Below the pieces are notes generated by a model. The model had not been told where the DNA came from. It searched no databases and saw only the letters and a program-made list of their open reading frames with translations. From the NCBI GenBank assembly GCA_030595125.1, contig JAUVDV010000011.1, positions 16,726 through 80,725 on the forward strand: DNA of 64,000 nt, written 5' to 3'. This stretch comes from Deltaproteobacteria bacterium (GTDB lineage: Bacteria; Myxococcota_A; Polyangia; JAAYKL01). Below, piece after piece: positions 25,382-34,629 of the stretch. The number at the start of each line of letters is the position of its first letter. Within the stretch, counting starts at the first letter, position 1. A program made the position numbers and the translations under genes.

Positions 25382-26729
25382 ACTTTTGCATCCGGTACGC
25401 CAGAACGTGCCTGGGAATCATAAGGTAGACAGCCGCGCGGGAAACGTTTCCGTTCTTCAACTCCAATACGCGTTCAATCACACTCTTTTCGAGATCGAGA
25501 AGAGAGAGGCCGTCTTCTGGCAGCGGGGGTAGAACAGCGAACGCCAGGTTACTGTCCCGACCGTCGGATCGCATCCGTGATGGAAGGTCGTTTTCGCTGA
25601 GAGACTCCCCGGTGGCCAGCAGGACAAGACGCTGACAGACGTTCTCCAGCTCTCGCACGTTGCCCGGCCAATCGTAATTTTCAAGAGTTTTGAGGAGATC
25701 CTCGGGAATCGCCAGGCTGTCGTTCTGTCCGTGCAGCGCGACGAAGTGTCGCGCCAGTGGTTCCACGTCCTTGCGCCGATCGCGAAGAGGCGGCACCTCT
25801 ACCTCCACTACGTTTATTCTGTAATACAAATCCTCCCTGAACCTGCCGGTCGCCACTTCGGTCTTCAGGTCACTGTTTGTTGCCGCTATTATTCGCACAT
25901 CCACCGGCACCGGCACGTCGTCGCCAAGAACGTCAACAACCTTTTCCTGTATGACCCTGAGTAATTTGCCCTGCAGCGCGCCAGGCAGATCCGAGATCTC
26001 ATCCATGAACAGAGTCCCGCCGGCGGCTTGCCGGAACCGTCCCATCCGATCCTTGTGCGCTCCCGTGAAGGCGCCCTTGCTGTGGCCGAACAGCTCGGAC
26101 TCGAGTAGCTCCGACGGTATCGCCGCGGCGTTGACCGCGACAAAGGGCGCGTGAGCCCGGTCGCTCCTGGCATGAATACGCCGGGCTACCAGCTCCTTAC
26201 CCGTTCCGCTCTCTCCTGATACCAGTACCGTGGCATCGGATCGGGCAACGCGATCGGCCATTGCTATTGTTCGCTCCATTGGTCCGGAGTTGTGCAAAAT
26301 TGGTCGCTCGACTCGGGCGGTCTTTATCCGCAGGTGCCTGACCTCCTGGGTGAGATCCCTGTTGGAAAGGGCCCTTGCCACCGTGAGAAGCAAATGCTCG
26401 CGGTTGAAAGGCTTTCCGATAAAGTCGTAGGCGCCGGCCTTCATAGCCTCGACAGCCAGCTCAACGTTGCCGTAGGCGGTGATCACCAGCACGGGCGTAT
26501 CCGCCGAGCGCTTCTTCACCTGCGCGAGCACCTCCATCCCCGAGATGCCCGGCATGCGCACATCGGTTATCACCAGATCGTGTCGCTGAGGATCGAAGAT
26601 CTCGATCCCCTGGTCTCCGGTTGCAGCTACGTCCACACTGTACCCGGCCTTCTCGAGATTGAAGGCCCCCATCTCCCTTCCGGATGCGTCATCTTCTATG
26701 AAAAGAATTCTGCTTGCCTTTTGAGTCAT
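25359..26729 (-). CDS. NtrC-family sigma-54 response regulator
   Basis: 456 aa from ATG 26729. Receiver domain (FIEDDASGREMG; phospho-Asp in LVITDVRMPG; Lys in IGKPF), AAA+ domain with GESGTGKE and GAFTGA, and Fis HTH with NVSRAAVYLMIPRHVLAYRMQKYG. It should activate sigma-54 promoters; the nearest are the divergent pair at 27198 and 27374, which flank palindromic sites. I chose the internal ATG because the receiver starts there; earlier in-frame starts add an unrelated tail. Confidence 0.93.
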   Translation of the reverse strand: MTQKASRILFIEDDASGREMGAFNLEKAGYSVDVAATGDQGIEIFDPQRHDLVITDVRMPGISGMEVLAQVKKRSADTPVLVITAYGNVELAVEAMKAGAYDFIGKPFNREHLLLTVARALSNRDLTQEVRHLRIKTARVERPILHNSGPMERTIAMADRVARSDATVLVSGESGTGKELVARRIHARSDRAHAPFVAVNAAAIPSELLESELFGHSKGAFTGAHKDRMGRFRQAAGGTLFMDEISDLPGALQGKLLRVIQEKVVDVLGDDVPVPVDVRIIAATNSDLKTEVATGRFREDLYYRINVVEVEVPPLRDRRKDVEPLARHFVALHGQNDSLAIPEDLLKTLENYDWPGNVRELENVCQRLVLLATGESLSENDLPSRMRSDGRDSNLAFAVLPPLPEDGLSLLDLEKSVIERVLELKNGNVSRAAVYLMIPRHVLAYRMQKYGISKKS

Positions 26730-26831
26730 GTATATGAATTTACCCCTCTCCAAACCCAATGCAAAGGATTGACTCCGATGCCGCATATCGGCGATGTGCG
26801 TGGAAGAAGTTTGGCGGAGTCGCAAGACAAT

Positions 26832-27143
26832 CTATTTCGCGGAGTTGATGAACTTTTCCGGGTTCGCGTCGAACTGCGGTTTGCACCCGCCGCAGCAGAA
26901 GACGTAGTACTTTCCCTTGTACTTTGTGAACTCGGTCGTATTGCGCACAGTGAAATCGTGCCCCGTTACCAGGCACCTGGCCTTTGTTCCAGGAGCGGGC
27001 ATCTTGTCGAACGCCGCTGGTGCACCGGCTCCCTCCGGAACGCTTGTAACTTCTTCACCGTTACCAGATGCCGGATCGGCGTTTGCCTGGTTTCCGAAAG
27101 CCGCCGCCAGTACTATTGCAAAGATCACAATTATCGGTTTCAT
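26832..27143 (-). CDS. Exported YHS-like domain protein
   Basis: 103 aa. Signal peptide MKPIIVIFAIVLAAAFGNQANA, then a YHS-type domain: CLVTGHDFTVRNTTEF, KYKGKYYVFCCGGCKPQF, NPEKF. The CCGGC run and the leading Cys suggest metal binding. YHS domains occur beside copper and heavy-metal exporters. It is transcribed from the minus-strand sigma-54 promoter at 27198-27213 and lies 102 bases before the regulator gene, so the regulator may be in the same transcript. Confidence 0.82.
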   Translation of the reverse strand: MKPIIVIFAIVLAAAFGNQANADPASGNGEEVTSVPEGAGAPAAFDKMPAPGTKARCLVTGHDFTVRNTTEFTKYKGKYYVFCCGGCKPQFDANPEKFINSAK

Positions 27144-27197
27144 TTTCGTTCTCCTTTTCAGTGCTGAATGTCCAGCGAGTCTGTTTCCCCGAATACT

Positions 27198-27213
27198 GGC
27201 AATCGTCGTGCCA
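27198..27213 (-). promoter_or_regulatory. Sigma-54 (-24/-12) promoter, minus strand
   Basis: Minus strand reads TGGCAC-GACGA-TTGCC, near-consensus with 10 bases between GG and GC. It points to the YHS gene starting at 27143. Confidence 0.8.
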
Positions 27214-27273
27214 ATAATGAGGGCCGCTTTTCCGTCAAGATTTCCACCAGCCACCGCAGGCCTTCGACAAACG

Positions 27274-27309
27274 TTCACAATAATGTGAATCGGTATTGAG
27301 AATATTCTC
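27274..27309. promoter_or_regulatory. Two palindromes between divergent sigma-54 promoters
   Basis: TTCACA-ATAA-TGTGAA (27274-27289) and the perfect 12-mer GAGAATATTCTC (27298-27309). They lie 61-112 bases from the two promoters (27198 minus, 27374 plus), the usual place for NtrC-type activators. The likely binder is the regulator at 25359-26729. Confidence 0.6.
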
Positions 27310-27373
27310 GAATTATTGAGCCCCGCCCCGCCCGGCCGATCGGCTCCCGGCGGCAAACGCTGGATGACTTCAG

Positions 27374-27389
27374 TGGCACGAACCTTGCC
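27374..27389 (+). promoter_or_regulatory. Sigma-54 (-24/-12) promoter
   Basis: TGGCAC-GAACC-TTGCC (GG 27375, GC 27387). It precedes the CusC-like gene start at 27414 by 25 bases after the -12 box. Confidence 0.85.
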
Positions 27390-27413
27390 CATGTACTTGG
27401 GTGGAGGATTCAG

Positions 27414-28739
27414 ATGCTCTTCAAGTTATCAAATTTTTCAACGGCTCTTCTGATAGCCATCACCACATGGCCCTCTCTTCTTTGGGCGAATGACGACATG
27501 GAGCAGCCGGCGGCCGAAACGGTCGAGATGGACAGGCTTGTCGATGAGGTGGTTCGCGTCAATCCAAGGCTGACTGCGATGGAGCGACAGGTCGCGGCTC
27601 TGAGAGAAAAAGCAGTTGCGGTGCAGACGTTGATGGACCCCATGATTGCCGTGGAGTATTCCAATTTCCCCTGGAACACCTGGGCCCTGGGGGATTCTCC
27701 GATGACGGGAATACAGGTCAAGGTGGCGCAGACCCTTCCGTTCCCCGGCAAGAACGAGCGAAGAGAGGCAACGGCCCTGGCGCAGGCCGAAGTGAAGAGC
27801 CTGGAACGAGAGGAGTTGACCGTACAGCTCCGGGCCGCAGTGAAACAGAATTATCTGGCCCTGACCCTCGTACGCCAGTTGCGCGGCCTGTCTGAAGAAC
27901 ACATTGTCTCCATCGAGAAGCTCCTTGCGCGTGTCCGATTGAGATACGAGGTTGGAAAGGGTAACCAAAAAGACATTCTGGGTCTCGAGTTACTCGGGGA
28001 CAAGCTTGAAGATGAACTCGAGGATTTCGCAAGCAACGATCGGGAGCTTACGGCATCGATAAACAGCGCGCTCCACAGAGACGCCAGGACATCAATAGCA
28101 ACTCCGAAAGAGTCGGCTTCGGTATCGCCGGGTCACTCATACGAACAACTCCTCGAGCTCGCGCGGCAGTACCGGCCGAAGCTCGCTGTTTTCGAGCAGC
28201 GTTCCAGAGCCTCAAAGCTCGCCGCTGACCAGGCCGAATGGGAGCGTCGCCCGGATTTCACTGTCTGGCTCGGTTATCGTTTTCGCATTGAAGCAGGCAT
28301 GGATGATGGAACGGACTTCTTGTCCATAGGCGCTTCTGTACCGCTGCCGTTTGATTTTCTGGACACCGCGGATGCAAGGAAAGCCGGACAGTTAGAGCTG
28401 GCACAGGCCGCGCAGCATGGCAGGAGCGGCGCGCTGGACGACATTGCCTTTGGTCTGGAAAAGAGTCTCGCCGCTTGGCGAAGAGCGCTGTCAAAGGAAG
28501 AGACATATCGCGAGACGCTCGTGCCGCAGGCGCGAAGGACGCTGGACGCCGCCCTGTTGGCCTATGAGACGGATCGGACCGATTTTTTCTCCATCTATCG
28601 TGCCGAGCTGGACCTCATTGCGTTCGAGCGGACGATACGTACGGCCCGAATAACTACAGCGAAAATGAAGGTCGCCGTTGAAGCGCTGGTGGGAACGGAC
28701 CTCGATGCCGCTGCTCGCGAACAGGAGAAAGCAAGGTGA
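27414..28739 (+). CDS. Outer-membrane efflux channel of CusCBA-like RND pump (TolC family)
   Basis: 441 aa. Signal peptide ending near LLWA, then the duplicated alpha-helical TolC/OEP pattern. MIAVEYSNFPWNTWALG and VKVAQTLPFPGKNERRE are typical of metal-pump OMFs. GTGGAGG precedes the ATG. It lacks a lipobox. Outer-membrane trimer that completes the export path of the adaptor and transporter encoded next; overlaps or abuts the adaptor start. Confidence 0.9.
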   Translation: MLFKLSNFSTALLIAITTWPSLLWANDDMEQPAAETVEMDRLVDEVVRVNPRLTAMERQVAALREKAVAVQTLMDPMIAVEYSNFPWNTWALGDSPMTGIQVKVAQTLPFPGKNERREATALAQAEVKSLEREELTVQLRAAVKQNYLALTLVRQLRGLSEEHIVSIEKLLARVRLRYEVGKGNQKDILGLELLGDKLEDELEDFASNDRELTASINSALHRDARTSIATPKESASVSPGHSYEQLLELARQYRPKLAVFEQRSRASKLAADQAEWERRPDFTVWLGYRFRIEAGMDDGTDFLSIGASVPLPFDFLDTADARKAGQLELAQAAQHGRSGALDDIAFGLEKSLAAWRRALSKEETYRETLVPQARRTLDAALLAYETDRTDFFSIYRAELDLIAFERTIRTARITTAKMKVAVEALVGTDLDAAAREQEKAR

Positions 28740-28744
28740 AGACT

Positions 28745-30010
28745 ATGAAGAAGAACACGAGGAAGATCATCATAGTTGGAGCGGTGATCCTGTTGCTCGG
28801 CGGCGGTGCCCTGGCTGCGTACAAGCCCGTGTACGAAGATGAAGGTGAGAGTCCGGATGGAGATGACGGCAAGGCGATAACGATCGATCCGGTAGTGGTT
28901 CAGAATATGGGCGTGAGGGTGGCGAAGGTGGAGCACGGTCCCATATTCAGGCATGTCCGCACCATCGGAGAGGTGGTGGTCGCCGAGGACGAGGTCTCGG
29001 TTGTGAACCTGCGGTTCAGTGGATGGATTGAAAAGATCTTCGCCGACGAGACAGGTCAAGAGATCAAGAAGGGGCAGGCCCTGTTCGCCGTTTACTCTCC
29101 AGAATTGGTCGCCGCACAGGAAGAGTATCTCCTGGCGGTCCGCGCGGATGGGCCGGACAGCCGGTTGGCCCGCTCGACGGCGCGGAGATTGGAGCTCTGG
29201 GGAATAGGATCGAGATACTTGAAGCGGATTGTAAACAAGGGCAGGGCTTCGCGAAATATCACGATTACCTCTCCGCGATCCGGCTACGTGCTGCACAAAA
29301 ACGTGGTTGAGGGAGCGCGAATTCAGGCAGGCGAAGATCTGTACAGAATCGGAAATCTCGATCGCATCTGGGTAAACGCGGAGATCTACGAGCACGACGC
29401 AGCATGGGTCAGCGTTGGTCAGAAGGCCACTATGGAGTTGTCCTTCCAGGGCGGCAAGACCTGGGACGGGACTGTGTCCTATGTATATCCCACGCTGAAC
29501 TCCAGAACTCGTACCCTTACGATCAGGCTCGAGTTCGAGAACGACGGTTTGAATTTGAAACCGGGGATGCTCGCGACGGTCCGGATCGAGACGCGGCGCA
29601 AGGACCACGCAACGACGGTCCCATCTGAAGCGGTATTACATTCCGGTGAACGACGCCTCGTGTTTCTGGTCAAGGGTTACGGCAAGTACGAGCCGCGCGA
29701 TGTTGTTACCGGGCTGGTGGCCGACAACAACAGAACCGAAATTATTAAAGGACTGACCAGCGGTACAGAAGTTGTTGTCTCCGGACAGTTCCTCCTGGAT
29801 TCGGAGAGCCAGCTTCAGGAGGCGGTGCAAAAGCTGCTGGCAGCCCGCCTGCAAGTCAAAAAGGGACACGCAGGAAAAGAAGATCAAGTCGAAGCGGAGG
29901 CACAAACGGCCATGAACTACTGGACCTGCCCCATGCATCCCGAGGTGGTTCAGGAAGCCCCGGGAGCCTGCCCGCAGTGCGGCATGGATCTGGTGGAGAA
30001 GAAGTTATGA
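28745..30010 (+). CDS. RND periplasmic adaptor (CusB-like) with C-terminal heavy-metal-binding domain
   Basis: 421 aa. One N-terminal membrane anchor, barrel-sandwich and helical hairpin regions (ITSPRSGYVLHKNVVEGARIQAGEDLYRIG is CusB-like), and a C-terminal YHS/HMBD-like unit with WTCPMHPEVV and CPQCGMDLVEK, a Met/Cys/His site seen in copper proteins. ATG 28745 is preferred to GTG 28736 because of the AAGGTGA spacing. The stop overlaps the transporter start (ATGA). Confidence 0.9.
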   Translation: MKKNTRKIIIVGAVILLLGGGALAAYKPVYEDEGESPDGDDGKAITIDPVVVQNMGVRVAKVEHGPIFRHVRTIGEVVVAEDEVSVVNLRFSGWIEKIFADETGQEIKKGQALFAVYSPELVAAQEEYLLAVRADGPDSRLARSTARRLELWGIGSRYLKRIVNKGRASRNITITSPRSGYVLHKNVVEGARIQAGEDLYRIGNLDRIWVNAEIYEHDAAWVSVGQKATMELSFQGGKTWDGTVSYVYPTLNSRTRTLTIRLEFENDGLNLKPGMLATVRIETRRKDHATTVPSEAVLHSGERRLVFLVKGYGKYEPRDVVTGLVADNNRTEIIKGLTSGTEVVVSGQFLLDSESQLQEAVQKLLAARLQVKKGHAGKEDQVEAEAQTAMNYWTCPMHPEVVQEAPGACPQCGMDLVEKKL

Positions 30011-33000
30011 TTGGTTGGATAATAGAAAAGAGCGTCAAGAATCGATTCCTGGTCATGGTGTTTGTCGCCGTTGTAGTGGCGATGGGCGCTTGGGCGATGC
30101 TGAACACGCCGGTGGACGCCATCCCGGATTTATCCGATGTGCAGGTCATCGTCTTTACCGAGTATTCCGGCCAGTCGCCGCAAGTGGTCGAGGACCAGGT
30201 TACGTACCCACTGACCACCGCGATGTTGTCTGTGCCCTACGCAAAAACGGTACGCGGATACTCGTTCTTCGGGTTCTCCATGGTCTATGTGATCTTTGAA
30301 GATGGAACAGATCTGTATTGGGCCCGCTCGCGGGTGCTCGAATATCTGAACTTCGTCCAGGGGCGCTTGCCGGAAGGAACCACGCCGCAGATCGGCCCTG
30401 ATGCGACCGGTGTGGGCTGGGTCTTTCAATATACTCTGACCTCTGATCGTCACGACCTGGCAGAGCTGAGATCAATCCAGGACTGGTATTTGCGCTACGA
30501 GTTGATGAGTCTGCCCGGCGTCGCCGAGGTTGCCGGCGCAGGTGGGTACACCAGGCAGTATCAGGTGGAGGTCGATCCCCTGAAGCTGCGCGCGTACGGA
30601 CTCACCCTCGGGCAGATCAACATGGCGATTAAGGAGTCGAATATGGACGTGGGTGGGCGCCTCATCGAGATGGCCGAAACCGAGTTCATGGTGCGGGGGA
30701 AAGGATATATCGAGTCGATCGACGACCTGAAAAGGATCCCGGTTGCGGTAGACGTCAAGACGCACACTCCGATCATGCTCTCGCAAGTGGCCAATATTGG
30801 ACTCGGACCGGACATTCGGCGCGGTGTCATCGAGATGGGGGGCGAGGGTGAGGCTGTCTCCGGTATCGTCGTGATGCGTTCGGGAGAAAACGCTCTGGAA
30901 GTCATCAAGGGAGTAAAGAAAAGACTGCAGGAACTCAAGGCAGGCTTGCCGGAGGGAATAGAGATCCATACCTCCTACGATCGATCATCTCTCATCATGC
31001 GCGCCATCGACACGCTGAAGACCAAACTGGTCGAGGAGATGATCGTCGTCGCAATAGTGATCATCCTGTTTCTGCTCCATGCGCGCTCGGCGCTCGTGGC
31101 GATCATCACGCTTCCGGCAGGAATTTTGATCAGCTTCGCGGTGATGAAACTGCTGGGAATAAGCGCCAACATCATGAGCCTCGGTGGTATCGCCATAGCC
31201 ATCGGGGTGATGGTGGATGCGTCTATCGTAATGGTCGAAAATCTCCATAAACACATGGAGAGAGACGTGGGGCTCTCGCATCAGGATGTCGTAATCAAGG
31301 CCGCAAAGGAGGTCGGTCCAGCCCTGTTCTTCTCGCTTTTGATCATCACCGTCAGTTTCTTACCGGTGTTCACCCTGGAACAACAAGAGGGCAGGCTCTT
31401 CTCGCCGCTGGCCTACACGAAGACATTCGCCATGGCCGCATCGGCTTTACTCGCGGTCACGATCATTCCCGTTCTGATGTACTACCTCGTGCGGGGGAAA
31501 ATCTTGAGTGAGAAAAGACATCCGGTAAGCCGTTTCTTCATCTGGATCTACAAACCGAGTATTCGACTCGTTCTGAGATTCCCGGTCGCAACCATCCTGC
31601 TGGCGGTAGGAATAGCTGCGGCGTCGATCTGGCCGTACACCAGGCTCGGTTCCGAGTTTATGCCGCCGCTCAATGAGGGAGATCTGCTCTACATGCCGAC
31701 CACGCCGCCGGGAATCAGCATAACCAAGGCAAAGGAGCTTTTGCAGCAAACCGACAAACTTATTGCGAAGCATCCCCAGGTGAAGCACGTGCTCGGCAAA
31801 ATTGGACGAGCAGATACCGCCACCGACCCTGCGCCGCTGTCCATGATCGAGACTGTGATTCTGCTGAAAGACAAGTCGCAGTGGCCCAAGGGAAAGACCA
31901 TCGAAGACATCATCGGAGAACTCGACGAGATGGTCCAATTCCCGGGGCTCACAAACTCGTGGACCATGCCGATCAAGACGCGTATCGACATGCTGGCCAC
32001 CGGCATCAAGACGCCGGTCGGCATCAAGCTGATGGGAGATGACCTCGGCCAGCTCTCCGAGATCGGAGAGAAGATTGAGGCGATGCTGAGAGAACTTCCC
32101 GATACCGCGTCTGCATATTCCGAAAGGGTCGTTGGTGGGAATTACGTGGACATCAAGATCCGGCGAGAGGATGCGGCGCGATACGGCCTTCGGGTCGCGC
32201 ATGTTCAGGAAGTGGTGAGAAGCGCCATCGGCGGAATGAACGTGAGCTGGACAGTGGAGGGCCTCGAACGATATCCGATCAACGTGCGCTACCCGAGAGA
32301 GCTGAGAAACAATGTGCAAAAGCTCAGGGAGTTGACCGTCCCCACACCCATGGGGCACGCGGTGGCTCTTGCGCAAGTTGCCGACATCGAGATCGCCAGG
32401 GGGCCGCCGGCAATCAAGAGCGAGAACGCGCGCCGGACGGCGTGGATCTTTGTGGATCTGAAAACCTCCGATGTCGGCGGTTACGTCGAGAACGCGAAAA
32501 GGCTCATCTCCGAAAAGCTCGACCTTCCCAAAGGCGTCTCGATCGTCTGGTCGGGACAGTACGAATACATGGAGCGGGTCAGCGAACGGCTCTCCATGGT
32601 CATTCCCCTCACGCTGGTCGTTATCTTTGTGCTGCTATTTTTGCACTTTCGAAACGTGACGGAAAGCGCCATTGTCATGTTGACTTTGCCGTTCGCTCTC
32701 GTGGGCGGCGTCTGGCTTCTGTACTGGTTCGACTTCAACCTCTCGGTCGCCGTGGCCGTCGGCTTCATTGCGCTGGCCGGGCTGGCCGCCGAGACCGGCG
32801 TGGTCATGCTCGTCTATCTCGACGAGACCTTCGCTCGCTGGAAGGAAGAAGGACGAATCAGGACCATCGCCGACCTCAAGGCCATCGTCATCGAAGGCGC
32901 AGTGGACCGTGTCAGGCCCAAGCTCATGACCGTTATGACAACCACCATCGGTCTCTTGCCCATCATGTTCGGAACCGAAACCGGTACTCGCATCATGAAA

Positions 33001-33120
33001 CGTATCGCCGCGCCGATGGTCGGGGGAATGGTGTCTTCGACCATTCTCACGCTGGTGATCATCCCGGCGGTCTATTTTCTGTGGAAGCGGATCCAGTGCA
33101 GAAAGGAGCTTGCCGGCTGA
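30007..33120 (+). CDS. HME-RND metal efflux transporter, CusA-like
   Basis: 1037 aa, 12-helix RND protein. PDLSDVQVIVFTEYSGQSP and QVTYPLTTAMLSVP, then FEDGTDLYWARSRVLEYLN, follow CusA closely; the proton-relay segment reads GVMVDASIVMVENLHKHME in helix 4. This points to monovalent Cu/Ag rather than Zn/Co, though the methionine relay cannot be verified by eye. It is the final gene of the sigma-54-driven cus-like operon. Confidence 0.92.
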   Translation: MIGWIIEKSVKNRFLVMVFVAVVVAMGAWAMLNTPVDAIPDLSDVQVIVFTEYSGQSPQVVEDQVTYPLTTAMLSVPYAKTVRGYSFFGFSMVYVIFEDGTDLYWARSRVLEYLNFVQGRLPEGTTPQIGPDATGVGWVFQYTLTSDRHDLAELRSIQDWYLRYELMSLPGVAEVAGAGGYTRQYQVEVDPLKLRAYGLTLGQINMAIKESNMDVGGRLIEMAETEFMVRGKGYIESIDDLKRIPVAVDVKTHTPIMLSQVANIGLGPDIRRGVIEMGGEGEAVSGIVVMRSGENALEVIKGVKKRLQELKAGLPEGIEIHTSYDRSSLIMRAIDTLKTKLVEEMIVVAIVIILFLLHARSALVAIITLPAGILISFAVMKLLGISANIMSLGGIAIAIGVMVDASIVMVENLHKHMERDVGLSHQDVVIKAAKEVGPALFFSLLIITVSFLPVFTLEQQEGRLFSPLAYTKTFAMAASALLAVTIIPVLMYYLVRGKILSEKRHPVSRFFIWIYKPSIRLVLRFPVATILLAVGIAAASIWPYTRLGSEFMPPLNEGDLLYMPTTPPGISITKAKELLQQTDKLIAKHPQVKHVLGKIGRADTATDPAPLSMIETVILLKDKSQWPKGKTIEDIIGELDEMVQFPGLTNSWTMPIKTRIDMLATGIKTPVGIKLMGDDLGQLSEIGEKIEAMLRELPDTASAYSERVVGGNYVDIKIRREDAARYGLRVAHVQEVVRSAIGGMNVSWTVEGLERYPINVRYPRELRNNVQKLRELTVPTPMGHAVALAQVADIEIARGPPAIKSENARRTAWIFVDLKTSDVGGYVENAKRLISEKLDLPKGVSIVWSGQYEYMERVSERLSMVIPLTLVVIFVLLFLHFRNVTESAIVMLTLPFALVGGVWLLYWFDFNLSVAVAVGFIALAGLAAETGVVMLVYLDETFARWKEEGRIRTIADLKAIVIEGAVDRVRPKLMTVMTTTIGLLPIMFGTETGTRIMKRIAAPMVGGMVSSTILTLVIIPAVYFLWKRIQCRKELAG

Positions 33121-33150
33121 CGCTGTTCATCTCGGTCCAAAGATATGGCT

Positions 33151-34494
33151 CTATGCCGAAGGCTCGAGGGCGGGATCCAGGAAGCGGGCAGCGAGGTAAA
33201 GGGGGTAGTATTGTTTGAGGCGGTTCGGGTTCAGGTTCATGTTTTGGGCGCTGAGTACAACTGCATAGGGAGGAGGGTACTTGCCCGAAAAGACCCGAAG
33301 GCTCTTGGCCTGGGTTACCCAGCCTGATTTGACCTCGACGGGAATGATCCGGCCCCTTGTTTCGCAGAGGAACTCCACCTCGGCGGAGGCCTCGCGCCAA
33401 CACACCAGACTGTCCCGATCGGAGGCCACGAGTTCCTGGGCCACGAAGTTCTCGGCCAGGTAGCCCTTATAGGTTCCGAATTCGTAATCGAGAATAGCTT
33501 GAGGCGAGAGGCCCGCCAGGGCGCCGAGGATACCCACATCAAAAACAAACAGCTTGAAGACGTTGTCCCGCTCGTATGCGGCAAAGGGGAGAAGTCCGCT
33601 GTTTACGATGGGCAGTTTTACGACCAGACCGGCTGTCGCCAGCCAGTCGATGGTGCTCGCCATTCCGGCGTACCCCCGGATGCCCGGCAGAACGCCCTTG
33701 AAAGAAAATTTTGGCGCGGAGCCGGTCACGTCCCGTCCGAGCTGGGCGGGCACCTGACTCCATAGACGGGTGAGGTGCATCGAGTTTTGCTTGCCCGAGT
33801 GCTTCGCCATGTCGGCCAGATAGGACTGAATCAGATCTTTCTGGAGCGACCGAACTGAGGGCAGTGCCCTGGGAAGATCGTCTCTGTTTCCAACAAACCC
33901 GGCCACCACCTCCGGCAGGCCACCTACGATCAAGTAGAGCTTGAAAACATCCCACAACCGCTCGTGCAAGATCTCCGAGCCAGGATTGTCGCTAATGATG
34001 GAGCGAAAGCCTTCGAGTAACAGGGGCTCGTCCCAGGCCATCAGGAACTCCTCAAAAGATAGAGGATACATAGAGATGTGGGTGACCTTGCCCACCGGAT
34101 ACGAGGATTTCCCCAGCTGGACGCCAAGCAAGGATCCCGCTGCGGCGATGGCTAGCCGGGGCATCTGCTCAGCGAAATATTTGAGGCTTGTCAGAGCCTG
34201 TGGACACTGTTGGATTTCGTCGAGTATGAGCAGATCCTGCTCCAGGTTTATGACGGCGCCCAGTTCAAGTGAAAGATCTCGGATGATTTGCTTTGGATCC
34301 AGACTGCCCGCAAATGCCTTCGCCACGCGTGCGTTCTCCTCGAAATTGATATAGCGGGTTGCCCGAAAATCAGAGGCGCCGAAGTGTTTCAGGGAGTAGG
34401 TCTTGCCGATCTGGCGAGTCCCCTGAAGGATCATTGGTTTTCGAGTCGGGTTCTTTCTCCAGCTTGAAAACCTGGCCTGGATCAGTCGCTTCAT
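33151..34494 (-). CDS. AAA ATPase with C-terminal DUF4143
   Basis: 447 aa. Walker A GTRQIGKT at about 25-32 and Walker B LLILDEIQQCP; the C-terminal DUF4143 nuclease-like domain ends with EFLCETRGRIIPVEVKSG. Such proteins are widespread, often horizontally acquired, and sit alone. It stands between two RND operons with no link to either. Upstream DNA (34495-34629) is AT-rich compared with its surroundings and holds a possible TTGATA-N17-TACTTT promoter on the minus strand. Confidence 0.9.
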   Translation of the reverse strand: MKRLIQARFSSWRKNPTRKPMILQGTRQIGKTYSLKHFGASDFRATRYINFEENARVAKAFAGSLDPKQIIRDLSLELGAVINLEQDLLILDEIQQCPQALTSLKYFAEQMPRLAIAAAGSLLGVQLGKSSYPVGKVTHISMYPLSFEEFLMAWDEPLLLEGFRSIISDNPGSEILHERLWDVFKLYLIVGGLPEVVAGFVGNRDDLPRALPSVRSLQKDLIQSYLADMAKHSGKQNSMHLTRLWSQVPAQLGRDVTGSAPKFSFKGVLPGIRGYAGMASTIDWLATAGLVVKLPIVNSGLLPFAAYERDNVFKLFVFDVGILGALAGLSPQAILDYEFGTYKGYLAENFVAQELVASDRDSLVCWREASAEVEFLCETRGRIIPVEVKSGWVTQAKSLRVFSGKYPPPYAVVLSAQNMNLNPNRLKQYYPLYLAARFLDPALEPSA

Positions 34495-34629
34495 GGGTAA
34501 AAAGTATCATTTTGTATAAAAGTTATCAAGCATAATGTCCTGAATGGGTAATAAGTGGTATGACTTTTTCACTAATCGGGGAGAAAATGCGGCCAGTTTG
34601 AGTCTCGGGTCTTGCTCCTCCACATAAGA

